The notes under the pieces are model-generated. The model worked only from the letters and a program-made list of their open reading frames with translations, did not search any database and was not told where the DNA came from. Below, piece after piece: positions 34,425-42,921 of a DNA stretch of 64,000 nt (the first letter of the stretch is position 1; every line of letters begins with the position of its first letter). Both the position numbers and the translations under genes were made by a program. The stretch comes from Bacteroidota bacterium (GTDB lineage Bacteria > Bacteroidota > Bacteroidia > 2-12-FULL-35-15). The stretch is from assembly GCA_947479085.1 (NCBI GenBank), contig CANJYB010000011.1:1-64000 (forward strand). Reading direction: 5' to 3'.

Positions 34425-35867
34425 ATGATAAAGAATTCAAAGTCGTTTCCTTTCTGGATATTCACCTTTGCCGTTATGGTTGGAATTGTTGTTTCCCAGC
34501 TCATACAGGACGGAGTGTTTATGGATGGAATGCTTTACATCAGTGTAAGCAAAAATCTTGCAGATGGTCTTGGTACCTTCTGGAATCCTCATTTCAGTCA
34601 GACCAGCATGGCCTCCTTTCACGAACAACCCCCGCTTTATTTTGGATTGCTGGCCCTGTTTTATAAGGTATTCGGGACAAGCATGTATGTCGAACGGCTG
34701 TTTTGTTTTGTATGCTATGTAATTACGTCTGTTTACATTCATAAATTATGGAAAAAGATATTTGTAAACAACAGGGACATTGTCATACATAGCTGGCTTC
34801 CTGTTCTCTTTTGGACCACCATACCGGTTTGTTTCTGGGCTTATACCAATCATGTGGAAGAAACGGTAATGGCTGTTTTTACCACTGCATCGGTGTATTA
34901 TATTTACTGTGCATTATTTCTTAAAGAAAAAACGATTTACAACCTTGTGCTTGGTGGTGTTTTTGTTTTTCTGTCCAGCCTTACCAAAGGCGTACAGGGA
35001 ACGTTCCCAATTGTAGCAGCCGGTTTATATTGGATAGTGATTCGTAATCTTTCCTTCCGGAAAATGATTTACTATTCATTGGTTTTGATTGGTGTTCCAG
35101 CCCTTATCTATGGTTTTTTATTAATTACCAACCCGGCTGTATACGAGAGTTTCAAAAAGTATTTTGAAATACGCCTGGTTGGAACCTTTAATAATAAAGG
35201 AGCAACCACCGACAATCATTTTGATTTGCTGATACGGCTTTTCTGGGAACTACTACCAATAGTTGCCCTTAGCGGATTGATTTTGCTGTTCACTCGAAAA
35301 AAGAAAACAGGAGATATAACCAGTTCTATGCATTGCAGAACCATTGTCTGGCTGTTACTCATTGGGTTCTCCGGTTCATTACCATTAATGGTAACCCTGG
35401 AGCAGCGAGGTTTTTACCTGGTAACCGTTTTGCCCTTTTTTGCTATTGCTGTTGCTATGTGGCTTGCTCCAAGAGTAGCAACATTAATAAATAGCATAAA
35501 CATATCTTCGGCAGGTTTTAATGCATTTAAAATAGCAACCATAGCTTTATTGGGGGGAGCAATTATTTTTACAGTTTCACAAACAGGCAATACCAAACGC
35601 GATAATGATTTACTGTCGGATATTTATGATATTGGCAAAACAGTTCCTAAAGGAGACGTTGTTACTATCCCTGAAGAAATGTGGAACGACTGGAGCTTGC
35701 GCGAATATTTAATACGAAACTTCTATATCAGTTCCGAAAAGTGTTGCGACAAGGAACACACCTATTTCATCATCAGAAAAGATTTACCCCACAATCTTGT
35801 TCCGCAGAACTATAGTCTGTTTCCTATAAAAACTAAAGAGGTGGATTTGTATAAGCTGTCCCGTTAG
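34425..35867 (+). CDS. GT39/ArnT-like membrane glycosyltransferase
   Basis: 480 aa with about ten hydrophobic segments. The first periplasmic loop carries the GT-C acidic motif (QDGVFMDGMLYISVSKNLADG, Asp34) and the second the HEQPPLYFGLLALFYKVFG signature of PMT_2/ArnT-like enzymes. These transfer sugars from polyprenyl-phosphate donors to lipid A, glycans or proteins at the outer face of the inner membrane. The acceptor is unknown. A single gene, apparently unlinked to the preceding oxidase cluster by the terminator. Confidence 0.85.
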   Translation: MIKNSKSFPFWIFTFAVMVGIVVSQLIQDGVFMDGMLYISVSKNLADGLGTFWNPHFSQTSMASFHEQPPLYFGLLALFYKVFGTSMYVERLFCFVCYVITSVYIHKLWKKIFVNNRDIVIHSWLPVLFWTTIPVCFWAYTNHVEETVMAVFTTASVYYIYCALFLKEKTIYNLVLGGVFVFLSSLTKGVQGTFPIVAAGLYWIVIRNLSFRKMIYYSLVLIGVPALIYGFLLITNPAVYESFKKYFEIRLVGTFNNKGATTDNHFDLLIRLFWELLPIVALSGLILLFTRKKKTGDITSSMHCRTIVWLLLIGFSGSLPLMVTLEQRGFYLVTVLPFFAIAVAMWLAPRVATLINSINISSAGFNAFKIATIALLGGAIIFTVSQTGNTKRDNDLLSDIYDIGKTVPKGDVVTIPEEMWNDWSLREYLIRNFYISSEKCCDKEHTYFIIRKDLPHNLVPQNYSLFPIKTKEVDLYKLSR

Positions 35868-36000
35868 CTTTTATAACCCTTTATTTAAGAGCAGGAACCC
35901 CAAAACAGTAAATAATACAACTTTACAGGAAAGTTCTGTAACACTTCTTAATACTAAAGTAGCCACCTTTGTCGTGAAAATAATTATTAAAAAAAGTCAG

Positions 36001-36495
36001 ATGGAAACACAACCAACCAACCTATTTATTGTTGACGATAACAAGCTGATGGTTTTAGCACTCGAGCAACACATTAAAAATAAGTTCGGAGTTAGTATTA
36101 ATATTTCCACATTTTATGATGGAGAAAGCTGCCTTGAAAAAGTAGACACCACTACCGATATTGTAATTCTGGATTATAACCTGGATGGCATAGACGGCTT
36201 GGAGATACTAAAACTAATCAAGGAGATTAACCCAAAAACAGAAGTAATAATGCTGTCAAGCAACGAAAGCATCGTGCTGGCAATTGAATCGTTCAGAGAA
36301 GGAGCAAGAGATTTTGTGATAAAGAAACCCGGTTCATGGCAAAAAGTAACACGGTTGGTAAATTATATTATCACAGAACCTATCCGGTATATGGTAAGAG
36401 AGTTTGGTGTTTCTAAGTTTGTTGCCATTTTTCTGCTCACGTTTGTCACCATGGGAGTGGTGGTATCTGCCGTTTTATTTGCCATGAGGCATTAA
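36001..36495 (+). CDS. Receiver-domain protein with C-terminal membrane anchor
   Basis: 164 aa from ATG 36001 (METQPTNLFIVDDNK). A complete response-regulator receiver: acidic pair Asp12/Asp13, phospho-acceptor Asp58 (VILDYNLDGIDG), Ser86-Ser87 and Lys108/Lys109. No DNA-binding or enzyme domain follows; instead a hydrophobic segment (about 138-161, KFVAIFLLTFVTMGVVVSAVLF) ends the protein. The receiver would be held on the cytoplasmic face of the inner membrane. Its kinase is not adjacent; the next signalling genes are at 51.4 kb. GTG 35974 is a possible but less likely start. Confidence 0.85.
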   Translation: METQPTNLFIVDDNKLMVLALEQHIKNKFGVSINISTFYDGESCLEKVDTTTDIVILDYNLDGIDGLEILKLIKEINPKTEVIMLSSNESIVLAIESFREGARDFVIKKPGSWQKVTRLVNYIITEPIRYMVREFGVSKFVAIFLLTFVTMGVVVSAVLFAMRH

Positions 36496-36540
36496 ATTAT
36501 TGCCATTAAATTTTAAAACAAACAAAAAAAAAGAGATAAA

Positions 36541-36765
36541 ATGAAAAAGGGAATTGTATTTTGTTTCTTTTTGATGTGCGGGTTCGTGGTTTCATTTGCA
36601 CAGGAAACAGAAACCACCACCAATAAAAGCGGATTGTTTCACCGTAAAAGCCAACAGAATAATAAACCCCGTGCACAAAAATCCCACTTTGAAAAAGCCG
36701 GAGAAGACAAAGCCATAAAACATAATGGTACCCGTTTTTACAACAAACGAAAAGAAAACGGATGA
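36541..36765 (+). CDS. Small secreted basic protein
   Basis: 74 aa. Clear signal peptide (MKKGIVFCFFLMCGFVVSFAQ, cleavage after SFA). The mature part is 53 aa, rich in Lys, Asn, Gln and His (SGLFHRKSQQNNKPRAQKSHFEKAG). No family recognised. It lies 45 nt after the receiver gene on the same strand and may share its transcript. Confidence 0.65.
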   Translation: MKKGIVFCFFLMCGFVVSFAQETETTTNKSGLFHRKSQQNNKPRAQKSHFEKAGEDKAIKHNGTRFYNKRKENG

Positions 36766-36817
36766 ACAAAAGGAGGAAGAAAAAAAGAATAAATAAGAAA
36801 CAGCGATTCTAAGAATA

Positions 36818-37687
36818 TTAAAAATGGTATCCTTTGTAATTTTTAGTAAATTCTTCAGGAGCAATGGGCACGTTCACTTTTAAATCATGATATTCATAGG
36901 TTTCATAAACACCCTTGTCGTCAAACACTTTATTATTTACAGGTAGCAAATATTCTTTATCAATTAACAATAGAGTAAGTTTTGCATAAGCATTAGGCAC
37001 CTGAATTACCTGTCCTTCTTTAACATCATTAAAACTGGCAATCTTTGGATTGTTTTCCATCACCATATATTCACTGACTCTTAATCGTCTTGCAATGGTA
37101 GTAAGATTTTCTCCTTTTTTAACTGTATAAGGTCCCCAGGCAAAATCAGGAAAGGAGATAGCCAGTTTATAACAAGGCCTTCCCTCATAATCCTCTTCAC
37201 CAAAAACAGAAAAATACTTATCCAGTTTATCCCCGGCTTTTTTCATACCATCTCTCAAAATATCGGCAAGATAATGAAAGCCCATTTCATGAATAGTATG
37301 ATGTTGGTCTTTGCGCATTAATGAACCATAAGGATCGAGAGAAAGGTCGATATAAGGAAATGAACCGGGATTTACCAGGGCATCTCCTTTGTTCCATCCC
37401 TGTAACCAAAGCACTTCTATTCCTTTAATATAAAGATAAATTTTCCTGGGAGATATTTGCAGTTTTACGTGCGATTCGGTATGCTGCATTCTTCCTTTAA
37501 TCCTTTCGTTGCATTGCAAACTATAGCGCAAGGTCTTCACATTGTCAACAGCCGCAAAAATCTTTTCAATTAAATCCCGGTTACTTAAAGTTGGTTCCGG
37601 TTTCCTGAAAATATTAAATGACAACAATGCACCACAAATGATAAAAAGGGAAGCAAATAAAGTAAGGCGAAGTGTTTTGTGTTTCAT
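36818..37687 (-). CDS. DUF1571 protein with embedded LysM domain (copy A)
   Basis: 289 aa from MKHKTLRLTLFASLF. A signal anchor or signal peptide precedes DUF1571 (KTLRYSLQCNERIKG; KIYLYIKGIEVLWLQGWNKGDALVNP; MRKDQHHTIHEMG). A LysM-like segment (about 180-230, YTVKKGENLTTIARRLRVSEYMVMENNP) is inserted before the C-terminal conserved YEYHDLKVNVPIAPEEFTKNYKGY. LysM binds N-acetylglucosamine polymers such as peptidoglycan, so an envelope role is inferred. A TATCTTTG box at 37713-37706 favours this start over the one 7 codons earlier. Paralogue of the next gene. Confidence 0.85.
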   Translation of the reverse strand: MKHKTLRLTLFASLFIICGALLSFNIFRKPEPTLSNRDLIEKIFAAVDNVKTLRYSLQCNERIKGRMQHTESHVKLQISPRKIYLYIKGIEVLWLQGWNKGDALVNPGSFPYIDLSLDPYGSLMRKDQHHTIHEMGFHYLADILRDGMKKAGDKLDKYFSVFGEEDYEGRPCYKLAISFPDFAWGPYTVKKGENLTTIARRLRVSEYMVMENNPKIASFNDVKEGQVIQVPNAYAKLTLLLIDKEYLLPVNNKVFDDKGVYETYEYHDLKVNVPIAPEEFTKNYKGYHF

Positions 37688-37764
37688 TTTTATTTTAAAA
37701 GTCTGCAAAGATAGGTTTTTATTGATTGTTGAGATTCAGGATGTTTAAGTTGATTGTTAAATAA

Positions 37765-38616
37765 TTAAAAACCATAACCTTTAAAGTTTTTTGAAAACTC
37801 GTCACTTGCAAAAGGAGTATTGATTCTGATATTGTAAAATTCATACTCTTCGTATATTCCTCCTTCATCGTATACCATCACTTTTATAGGCAGGAACATT
37901 TTTTTATCAATGTAAATAATTACCTTATTTGAATAAGGAATTGGAATTAATAATTTTTTGCCTTCCTTAATTGCACCGAAATAACTGGACAAGTCATTTT
38001 TATACCTTATTTTAAAATCAGAAGTACTGAATTTATGTGAAATACTTGTAACCGTTTCCCCTTTCAGCGTTGTGTATTCAATGTACTTATACTCCGGGTA
38101 ATCAATAATCAACTGATAACATTCGGTATTGTTCCATTTTATAACTCCTGCATATTTAAAATGTTTATCAAAATCTTTAGGCGCCTTAATAATAGTGTTT
38201 GCAATAATAGAGCCAATATATGGCGTTCCCAGTTCAAAAATAGTATGATGCTGGTCTTTTCTCATGATACTTCCGTAAGGGTCTAAATCCAGGTTCATAA
38301 AAGGCAATGAGCGGGAATGCGCTAAGGCATTTCCCTTATTAGTACCTTCCACCCATAATATTTCAATTCCTTTAAGAGGACTGTTAAAATATATTTTCTT
38401 TGGATTGAAATTAATTTTGATGCGTGATTCAGCAAAATGGAGCGTATTATTTACTCTTTCGGTAGCCTTTACATCCAATCGTTCATTTTTAATTATTTTA
38501 ATGCTATCTAACATTTGATTAATAATGGTACGGCACGATAAATTTTCCTTTGGAAGGGTTGCCCCCCAAAACAAATAAAGTAAAAACAGATATGGAATAA
38601 TGCGTAACGTTTTCAT
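37765..38616 (-). CDS. DUF1571 protein with embedded LysM-like domain (copy B)
   Basis: 283 aa. Signal peptide (MKTLRIIPYLFLLYLFWGA). Same layout as the adjacent copy A: KIYFNSPLKGIEILWVEGTNKGNAL, MRKDQHHTIFELG, a LysM-like stretch (YTTLKGETVTSISHKFSTSDFKI) and YEFYNIRINTPFASDEFSKNFKGYGF. The two genes are tandem paralogues at roughly 40% apparent identity, so the duplication is old. Copy B's LysM is more diverged. A TATGTTTG box at 38629-38622 is a possible promoter element just upstream. Confidence 0.85.
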   Translation of the reverse strand: MKTLRIIPYLFLLYLFWGATLPKENLSCRTIINQMLDSIKIIKNERLDVKATERVNNTLHFAESRIKINFNPKKIYFNSPLKGIEILWVEGTNKGNALAHSRSLPFMNLDLDPYGSIMRKDQHHTIFELGTPYIGSIIANTIIKAPKDFDKHFKYAGVIKWNNTECYQLIIDYPEYKYIEYTTLKGETVTSISHKFSTSDFKIRYKNDLSSYFGAIKEGKKLLIPIPYSNKVIIYIDKKMFLPIKVMVYDEGGIYEEYEFYNIRINTPFASDEFSKNFKGYGF

Positions 38617-38973
38617 TTATGCAAACATAGTAAAAAAGCAGTTCTTGTAGGGTTTTGAAAAGGAAAAAATGAAAACTACTTTACATTACCGAAGTGAGGA
38701 ATCTAAAAACAGGCAAAAGAGTTAAATTCGTTTCTCTTAACCTCTTTCTTTCTTCCCTTCAGGGAATGATTATTCTTAATTTTCGGTCTCTTTCATGACT
38801 TTCCGACTTGTTCTTTACACTCTCCGACTTGTTCTCTACACTTCCCGACTGATTCTCTTATATTCTACCTTTTTCATTCTTAAAATGTTTACCTTTTTTC
38901 AAACAATTTGTGCATAATTTCTGTGAACAAGTGACATTTTATTAAGTATTTTCGTAACAAATAAATTGTGATG
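38617..38973. other. Divergent intergenic region between DUF1571 copy B and kdsB
   Basis: No gene. It contains a short 21-bp-period array (38780-38860) of TTCCGACTTGTTCT units. A TATTTTCG box at 38949-38956 resembles a -7 element for kdsB with one mismatch. Confidence 0.6.
38780..38860. repeat. 21-bp tandem repeat, about 3.5 units
   Basis: Units at 38794, 38815 and 38836 (each 21 bp, shared core TTCCGACTTGTTCT / CTCCGACTTGTTCT / TCCCGACTGATTCT), plus a partial unit to the left (TTTTCGGTCTCTTT). Confidence 0.75.
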
Positions 38974-39711
38974 ATGAACATTGTAGGTATAATTCCTTCC
39001 AGATACGCTTCTACCCGGTTTCCGGGAAAACCTTTAATAGATATTCATGGTAAGTCGATGATACAGCGGGTGTATGAACAATCTAAAAAAGCAAAGTCTT
39101 TGTCGGAAGTATATGTGGCTACCGATGATAAGCGGATAGAAGAACATATTCATTCTTTTGGAGGAAAGGTGGTGATGACCAGCGAAACTCATCAAAGCGG
39201 TACAGACAGATGTTTTGAAGCGGTAAATGAAATTCAGGGATTAACGGATGTGGTTATAAATATACAGGGAGACGAACCCTTTATTCATCCGGAACAAATA
39301 GACCTGGTGGCTTCCTGCTTTAACTCACCGGAAGTAGAAATTGCAACATTGGCAATGAAAATGAAAACAAGCACCGATTTGTTCAACCCCAATATCCCGA
39401 AAGTAATTATTAATAAAAATAAGGAAGCCATCTATTTCAGTCGTCAGGCAATACCTCATATAAGAGGAGTGGAACAGAGTGAATGGATGAATAGGTTTAC
39501 CTTTTATAAGCATGTGGGTATTTATGCCTATACAGTTAAGGTATTAAAGGAAATAACGTTACTTAAACAATCTTCCCTGGAGCTTGCCGAAGCTTTGGAA
39601 CAGCTCCGGTGGATAGAAAATGGTTATAAAATTAAAGTTGAGATTACTGATTTTGAGAGTGTTGCTGTTGATGCACCGGAAGACTTAAAAAAATTGATTA
39701 ATTTCTTGTAA
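38974..39711 (+). CDS. kdsB: 3-deoxy-manno-octulosonate cytidylyltransferase
   Basis: 245 aa from ATG 38974 (38971 equally possible). It activates Kdo to CMP-Kdo for lipid A-core synthesis. Motifs: IIPSRYASTRFPGKPL (CTP-binding loop), DVVINIQGDEPFI (metal Asp), YFSRQAIPHIR, YKHVGIYAYT and LEQLRWIENGYKI. Length matches the family. It shows the organism makes Kdo-containing LPS. The following HU/SPOR gene starts 33 nt downstream. Confidence 0.97.
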   Translation: MNIVGIIPSRYASTRFPGKPLIDIHGKSMIQRVYEQSKKAKSLSEVYVATDDKRIEEHIHSFGGKVVMTSETHQSGTDRCFEAVNEIQGLTDVVINIQGDEPFIHPEQIDLVASCFNSPEVEIATLAMKMKTSTDLFNPNIPKVIINKNKEAIYFSRQAIPHIRGVEQSEWMNRFTFYKHVGIYAYTVKVLKEITLLKQSSLELAEALEQLRWIENGYKIKVEITDFESVAVDAPEDLKKLINFL

Positions 39712-39744
39712 AAATGTAGTACTTTCACGTCCCCAAAAAAAGAA

Positions 39745-40758
39745 ATGGAAAAGGTAGAGAAACATATAAGCGAACTGTTATACGAACACGACTGTGTTAT
39801 TGTACCTGAGCTTGGAGGTTTTGTTACCAATTATGCTTCTGCAAAAATCCATCCTACACAACATACTTTTACTCCACCATCAAAGAATATTGTTTTTAAT
39901 AAAAACTTAAAAAACAATGATGGATTATTAGCTAACCGTATTGTAACTTTCGAAAACACAAACTATCCGGAAGCATTGAAATACATTAACCGTTTTGTGG
40001 AAAATACCAATGCGGAATTGAAGAAAGGAGCCAAAGTAAAGATAGACGAGGTGGGTGTTTTGTTCCTGGATGTGGAGCGCAATATCCAATTTGAGCCATC
40101 GACCCATAATTATTTATTGCAGGCTTTCGGATTATCATCTTTCCAGTCTCCAGCTATTAAGCGCGACAACATCAGTAAACGGATAGAAAAAGAATTTAAA
40201 GACAGGGGAGCTATTCCGGCAGAGAAAAAGAAAATAAATGTAAAGCGAATAGTGGCTTTGGCCATTGCCGTACCTTTAGTTTTCGGTATGATTTGGGTTC
40301 CTTTAAAAACCGATTTATTAAAGAATACCAATTACTCTAATTTGAATCCGTTTGCAAAACACGAGATGAAGGTGGAGGCCCCGAAGTCTAAAGTAGCAGT
40401 ACCATTAAAAGAAATTAAAAAGGATACTGTTGTATTGCCTGTAATTACCGAGACTCAAACTCCTGCCGCCACACTGGTGGAGCCTGTAAAGGCTGATTCA
40501 ACTTCTGTTTCTAAGAACAATGATGTTAACCTCGATTTTAAATATCATGTGGTTGCAGGTTGTTTTGCTATTGAAAACAATGCTATTAAATTTGTAACCT
40601 CCCTTCAGCAGCAAAACATAGATGCTGCCATTATTGGAAAAAACAATAAAAACCTGTTTGTGGTGAGTTGTGGTAATTTTGCTACCTATAAAGAAGCAAA
40701 CAATGGATTGGCTGGTTTAAGAAAACAATTGCCTAACGTTTGGTTGTATAAAAACTAA
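39745..40758 (+). CDS. HU-CCDC81 and SPOR domain protein
   Basis: 337 aa. The N-terminal ~150 residues hold the tandem CCDC81-like HU domains of Bacteroidota (VEKHISELLYEHDCVIVPELGGFV). A lysine-rich linker leads to a single hydrophobic segment (about 168-187, RIVALAIAVPLVFGMIWVPL), a Pro/Val/Lys-rich periplasmic linker, and a SPOR domain (about 266-337, KYHVVAGCFAIENNAIKF...VVSCGNFATYKEA). SPOR domains bind denuded peptidoglycan at division sites. The HU part lies in the cytoplasm and may bind DNA or polymerise. A role linking the cell wall and division is inferred. Confidence 0.88.
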   Translation: MEKVEKHISELLYEHDCVIVPELGGFVTNYASAKIHPTQHTFTPPSKNIVFNKNLKNNDGLLANRIVTFENTNYPEALKYINRFVENTNAELKKGAKVKIDEVGVLFLDVERNIQFEPSTHNYLLQAFGLSSFQSPAIKRDNISKRIEKEFKDRGAIPAEKKKINVKRIVALAIAVPLVFGMIWVPLKTDLLKNTNYSNLNPFAKHEMKVEAPKSKVAVPLKEIKKDTVVLPVITETQTPAATLVEPVKADSTSVSKNNDVNLDFKYHVVAGCFAIENNAIKFVTSLQQQNIDAAIIGKNNKNLFVVSCGNFATYKEANNGLAGLRKQLPNVWLYKN

Positions 40759-40766
40759 TTTCCTTA

Positions 40767-41306
40767 TTACTCCTTTTTTTCGCGGCTTTTCTTATAGAGT
40801 TTAATTGCAAGCAGCATGGTTCCCGAAAATATTACCAATCCAAGTATTCCATAAATAAAGCCGGTATTGCTTTTTAATACAATTAAAAAAACAATAGAAA
40901 CTAAAAACAGTGTGGCCACTTCATTCCACATTCTGAGTTTGAAAGAAGAATGTTTCACCTCATCATTTTTCAGCTGGCGAAACATAACATGACATTGGAA
41001 ATGATACAATACCAATCCTGCCACAAAACAAAGTTTTACTATAAAATAGGCTTCTTTCAGAATGTAGGGATTAAGAACCACCATCCAAACACCAAAAATA
41101 ATGGTAAGAAACATGGATGGCCAGGTAATACCGTACCATAAACGTTTTTCCATTAATTTATATTGAGTCTGTAAAATACTTTTTGCAGGCTCTTCCATTG
41201 TTTCTGCTTCGGTATGATAAATAAATAAGCGGACAATGTAGAACAGGCCGGCAAACCAGGTAACTATAAATATAATGTGTAATGCTAAAACGTATAAAAA
41301 GGTCAT
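40767..41306 (-). CDS. hemJ: HemJ-type protoporphyrinogen IX oxidase / CopD family membrane protein
   Basis: 179 aa. Four to five membrane segments. The N-terminus LALHIIFIVTWFAGLFYIVRLFIYH contains His10 and the WFAGLFYxxRLFxYH signature of HemJ, and LWYGITWPSMFLTIIFGVWM and KLCFVAGLVLYHFQCHVM carry further conserved residues. HemJ oxidises protoporphyrinogen IX to protoporphyrin IX, the heme precursor used by CtaB and the oxidase cluster. Convergent with the HU/SPOR gene (8 nt apart). Confidence 0.85.
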   Translation of the reverse strand: MTFLYVLALHIIFIVTWFAGLFYIVRLFIYHTEAETMEEPAKSILQTQYKLMEKRLWYGITWPSMFLTIIFGVWMVVLNPYILKEAYFIVKLCFVAGLVLYHFQCHVMFRQLKNDEVKHSSFKLRMWNEVATLFLVSIVFLIVLKSNTGFIYGILGLVIFSGTMLLAIKLYKKSREKKE

Positions 41307-41429
41307 TTAATAAATTTATTTTCGGTAAAAGTACAAAGGATTTTTGATTGGATTGCTTATTAGCGGTGAGAATGGAAAAGTTCAATTTTAGCTCTCTCAA
41401 TTTATTTACCTTTGTCAAAAATTTAACCA

Positions 41430-41948
41430 ATGAAATCTAAAACACCTAAAGAATCACTAACTATACAAACACAAATTGTTTTACCAAACGATACCAATAC
41501 ACTTGGAAATTTATTTGGAGGACAGTTATTACAATGGATGGATATGGTGGCTTCCATTTCTGCACATCGTCATTGTAAGCGGGTAGTGGTAACAGCTTCA
41601 GTAAATAATGTTTCTTTTAACAATCCGATAAAACATGCGAGCCTTGTAACCCTGGAGGCAAAAGTTTCAAGGGCATTTAATTCTTCTATGGAAGTTTTTA
41701 TTGATGTCTGGGTGGAAGACCCTGTGAGCGGAGAGAAAGTAAAATGCAATGAAGCCATTTATACTTTTGTGGCTGTCGATCAGAATGGTTCCCCTCTGCC
41801 TGTGCCACCACTGGTGCCGGAAACCGAAGAAGAGAAAAAACGCTTTGAGGCAGCCTTACGAAGAAAACAACTGAGCCTGATACTTGCCGGCAAAATGAAA
41901 CCGGGAGAAGCAAGTGAGCTGAAAGCCCTTTTTATTGGAGAGAAATAA
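41430..41948 (+). CDS. Hotdog-fold acyl-CoA thioesterase
   Basis: 172 aa. The YciA/BFIT-like hotdog core is seen in NTLGNLFGGQLLQWMDMVASISAHRH and the later SFNNPIKHASLVTLEAKVSRAFNSSMEVFIDVW. The C-terminus is charged (EEEKKRFEAALRRKQL). It hydrolyses acyl-CoA thioesters; the chain length preferred is not known from sequence. Its stop abuts the convergent heptosyltransferase gene without a gap. Confidence 0.9.
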   Translation: MKSKTPKESLTIQTQIVLPNDTNTLGNLFGGQLLQWMDMVASISAHRHCKRVVVTASVNNVSFNNPIKHASLVTLEAKVSRAFNSSMEVFIDVWVEDPVSGEKVKCNEAIYTFVAVDQNGSPLPVPPLVPETEEEKKRFEAALRRKQLSLILAGKMKPGEASELKALFIGEK

Positions 41949-42911
41949 TCAGTTTACAATTTCATTTTCATCAATCTCTTTCATGCATTTAAAATGTCCT
42001 TTAGGGCATTTTTCATATCCTATTTTGGAGCAAGGGCGACAGGAAAGATTTTTTACTTCAACTATTTTTGATGTTGGAGCGGGGAGATAAGGTGTAAAAC
42101 CAAATGCAGGAACGGTGTTTCCCCAGATGGAAATGATTTCCTTTTTAAATGCTGCTGCAATATGCATCAGGCCGGTATCGTGAGTAATTATTTTTGTTGC
42201 CTGCTTTACCAATGATGCTGATTGATTAAGGTTACATTTTCCACAGGCATTGTAAATAGTTGCTCCCACAGCTTTTTCTATTTCATTTGCGCGGTTAATG
42301 TCTTCTTTTCCCCCCAATAATACAATGGGTTGATTTAATTTTTTGCAGATAGAAATTATTTTTTCTGTTGGCAATTGTTTGGTATAATGCCTTGCACCTA
42401 TTACAAAACCTATATACCCCTGTTGATGAGAAGGAGGAAGAGAAGCTAAACTCACTTCATCTTTTTCAGGAATAAAATAATCTATTCCTTTGTTATCGTT
42501 TTTTATTCCAAGGGGGGTTGCTGTTTGCATATACCTATCCACAATATGCAGGATAGGCATTTTGTTTATCTTGAATTTAACCAATATCCATTTTTTGAAA
42601 TTTAGTTTCTTAAAAGAAGAAGACGGCTTTCCAAGTGCAGCCTTTGTTTGCATGGAGCGAATATTATTATGCAAATCAATAATGAAATCGAAGTTTTCCT
42701 GCTTTAATTGCTTTGTTATCTCTTTTACATCCTTTTCAATGGTATGGATTTTTGTGAGATAAGGATTGTTTTCTAAAATCCCTTTAAATACTTTTTTAGT
42801 AAGAAAATGAATTTCAACTCCAGGTTTTTGTTGCTTTAAACAACGGATAACAGGAGTGGTGAGAACAATATCGCCAATGGAACTGAAACGTATGATGAGT
42901 ATTTTTTTCAA
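41949..42911 (-). CDS. Family 9 glycosyltransferase (heptosyltransferase-like)
   Basis: 320 aa GT-B protein. MKKILIIRFSSIGDIVLTTPVIRCLK is the ADP-heptose:LPS heptosyltransferase-type N-terminus; IDLHNNIRS and ITHDTGLMHIAAAFKKEIISIWG (nucleotide-sugar binding) follow. The C-terminal stretch has four Cys in CRPC...KCPKGHFKCM, frequent in Bacteroidota homologues. It probably adds heptose or a related sugar to the LPS core on the cytoplasmic face of the inner membrane. It is 10 nt downstream of the M28 peptidase gene on the same strand. Confidence 0.9.
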   Translation of the reverse strand: MKKILIIRFSSIGDIVLTTPVIRCLKQQKPGVEIHFLTKKVFKGILENNPYLTKIHTIEKDVKEITKQLKQENFDFIIDLHNNIRSMQTKAALGKPSSSFKKLNFKKWILVKFKINKMPILHIVDRYMQTATPLGIKNDNKGIDYFIPEKDEVSLASLPPSHQQGYIGFVIGARHYTKQLPTEKIISICKKLNQPIVLLGGKEDINRANEIEKAVGATIYNACGKCNLNQSASLVKQATKIITHDTGLMHIAAAFKKEIISIWGNTVPAFGFTPYLPAPTSKIVEVKNLSCRPCSKIGYEKCPKGHFKCMKEIDENEIVN

Positions 42912-42921
42912 GTTGAAAAAT

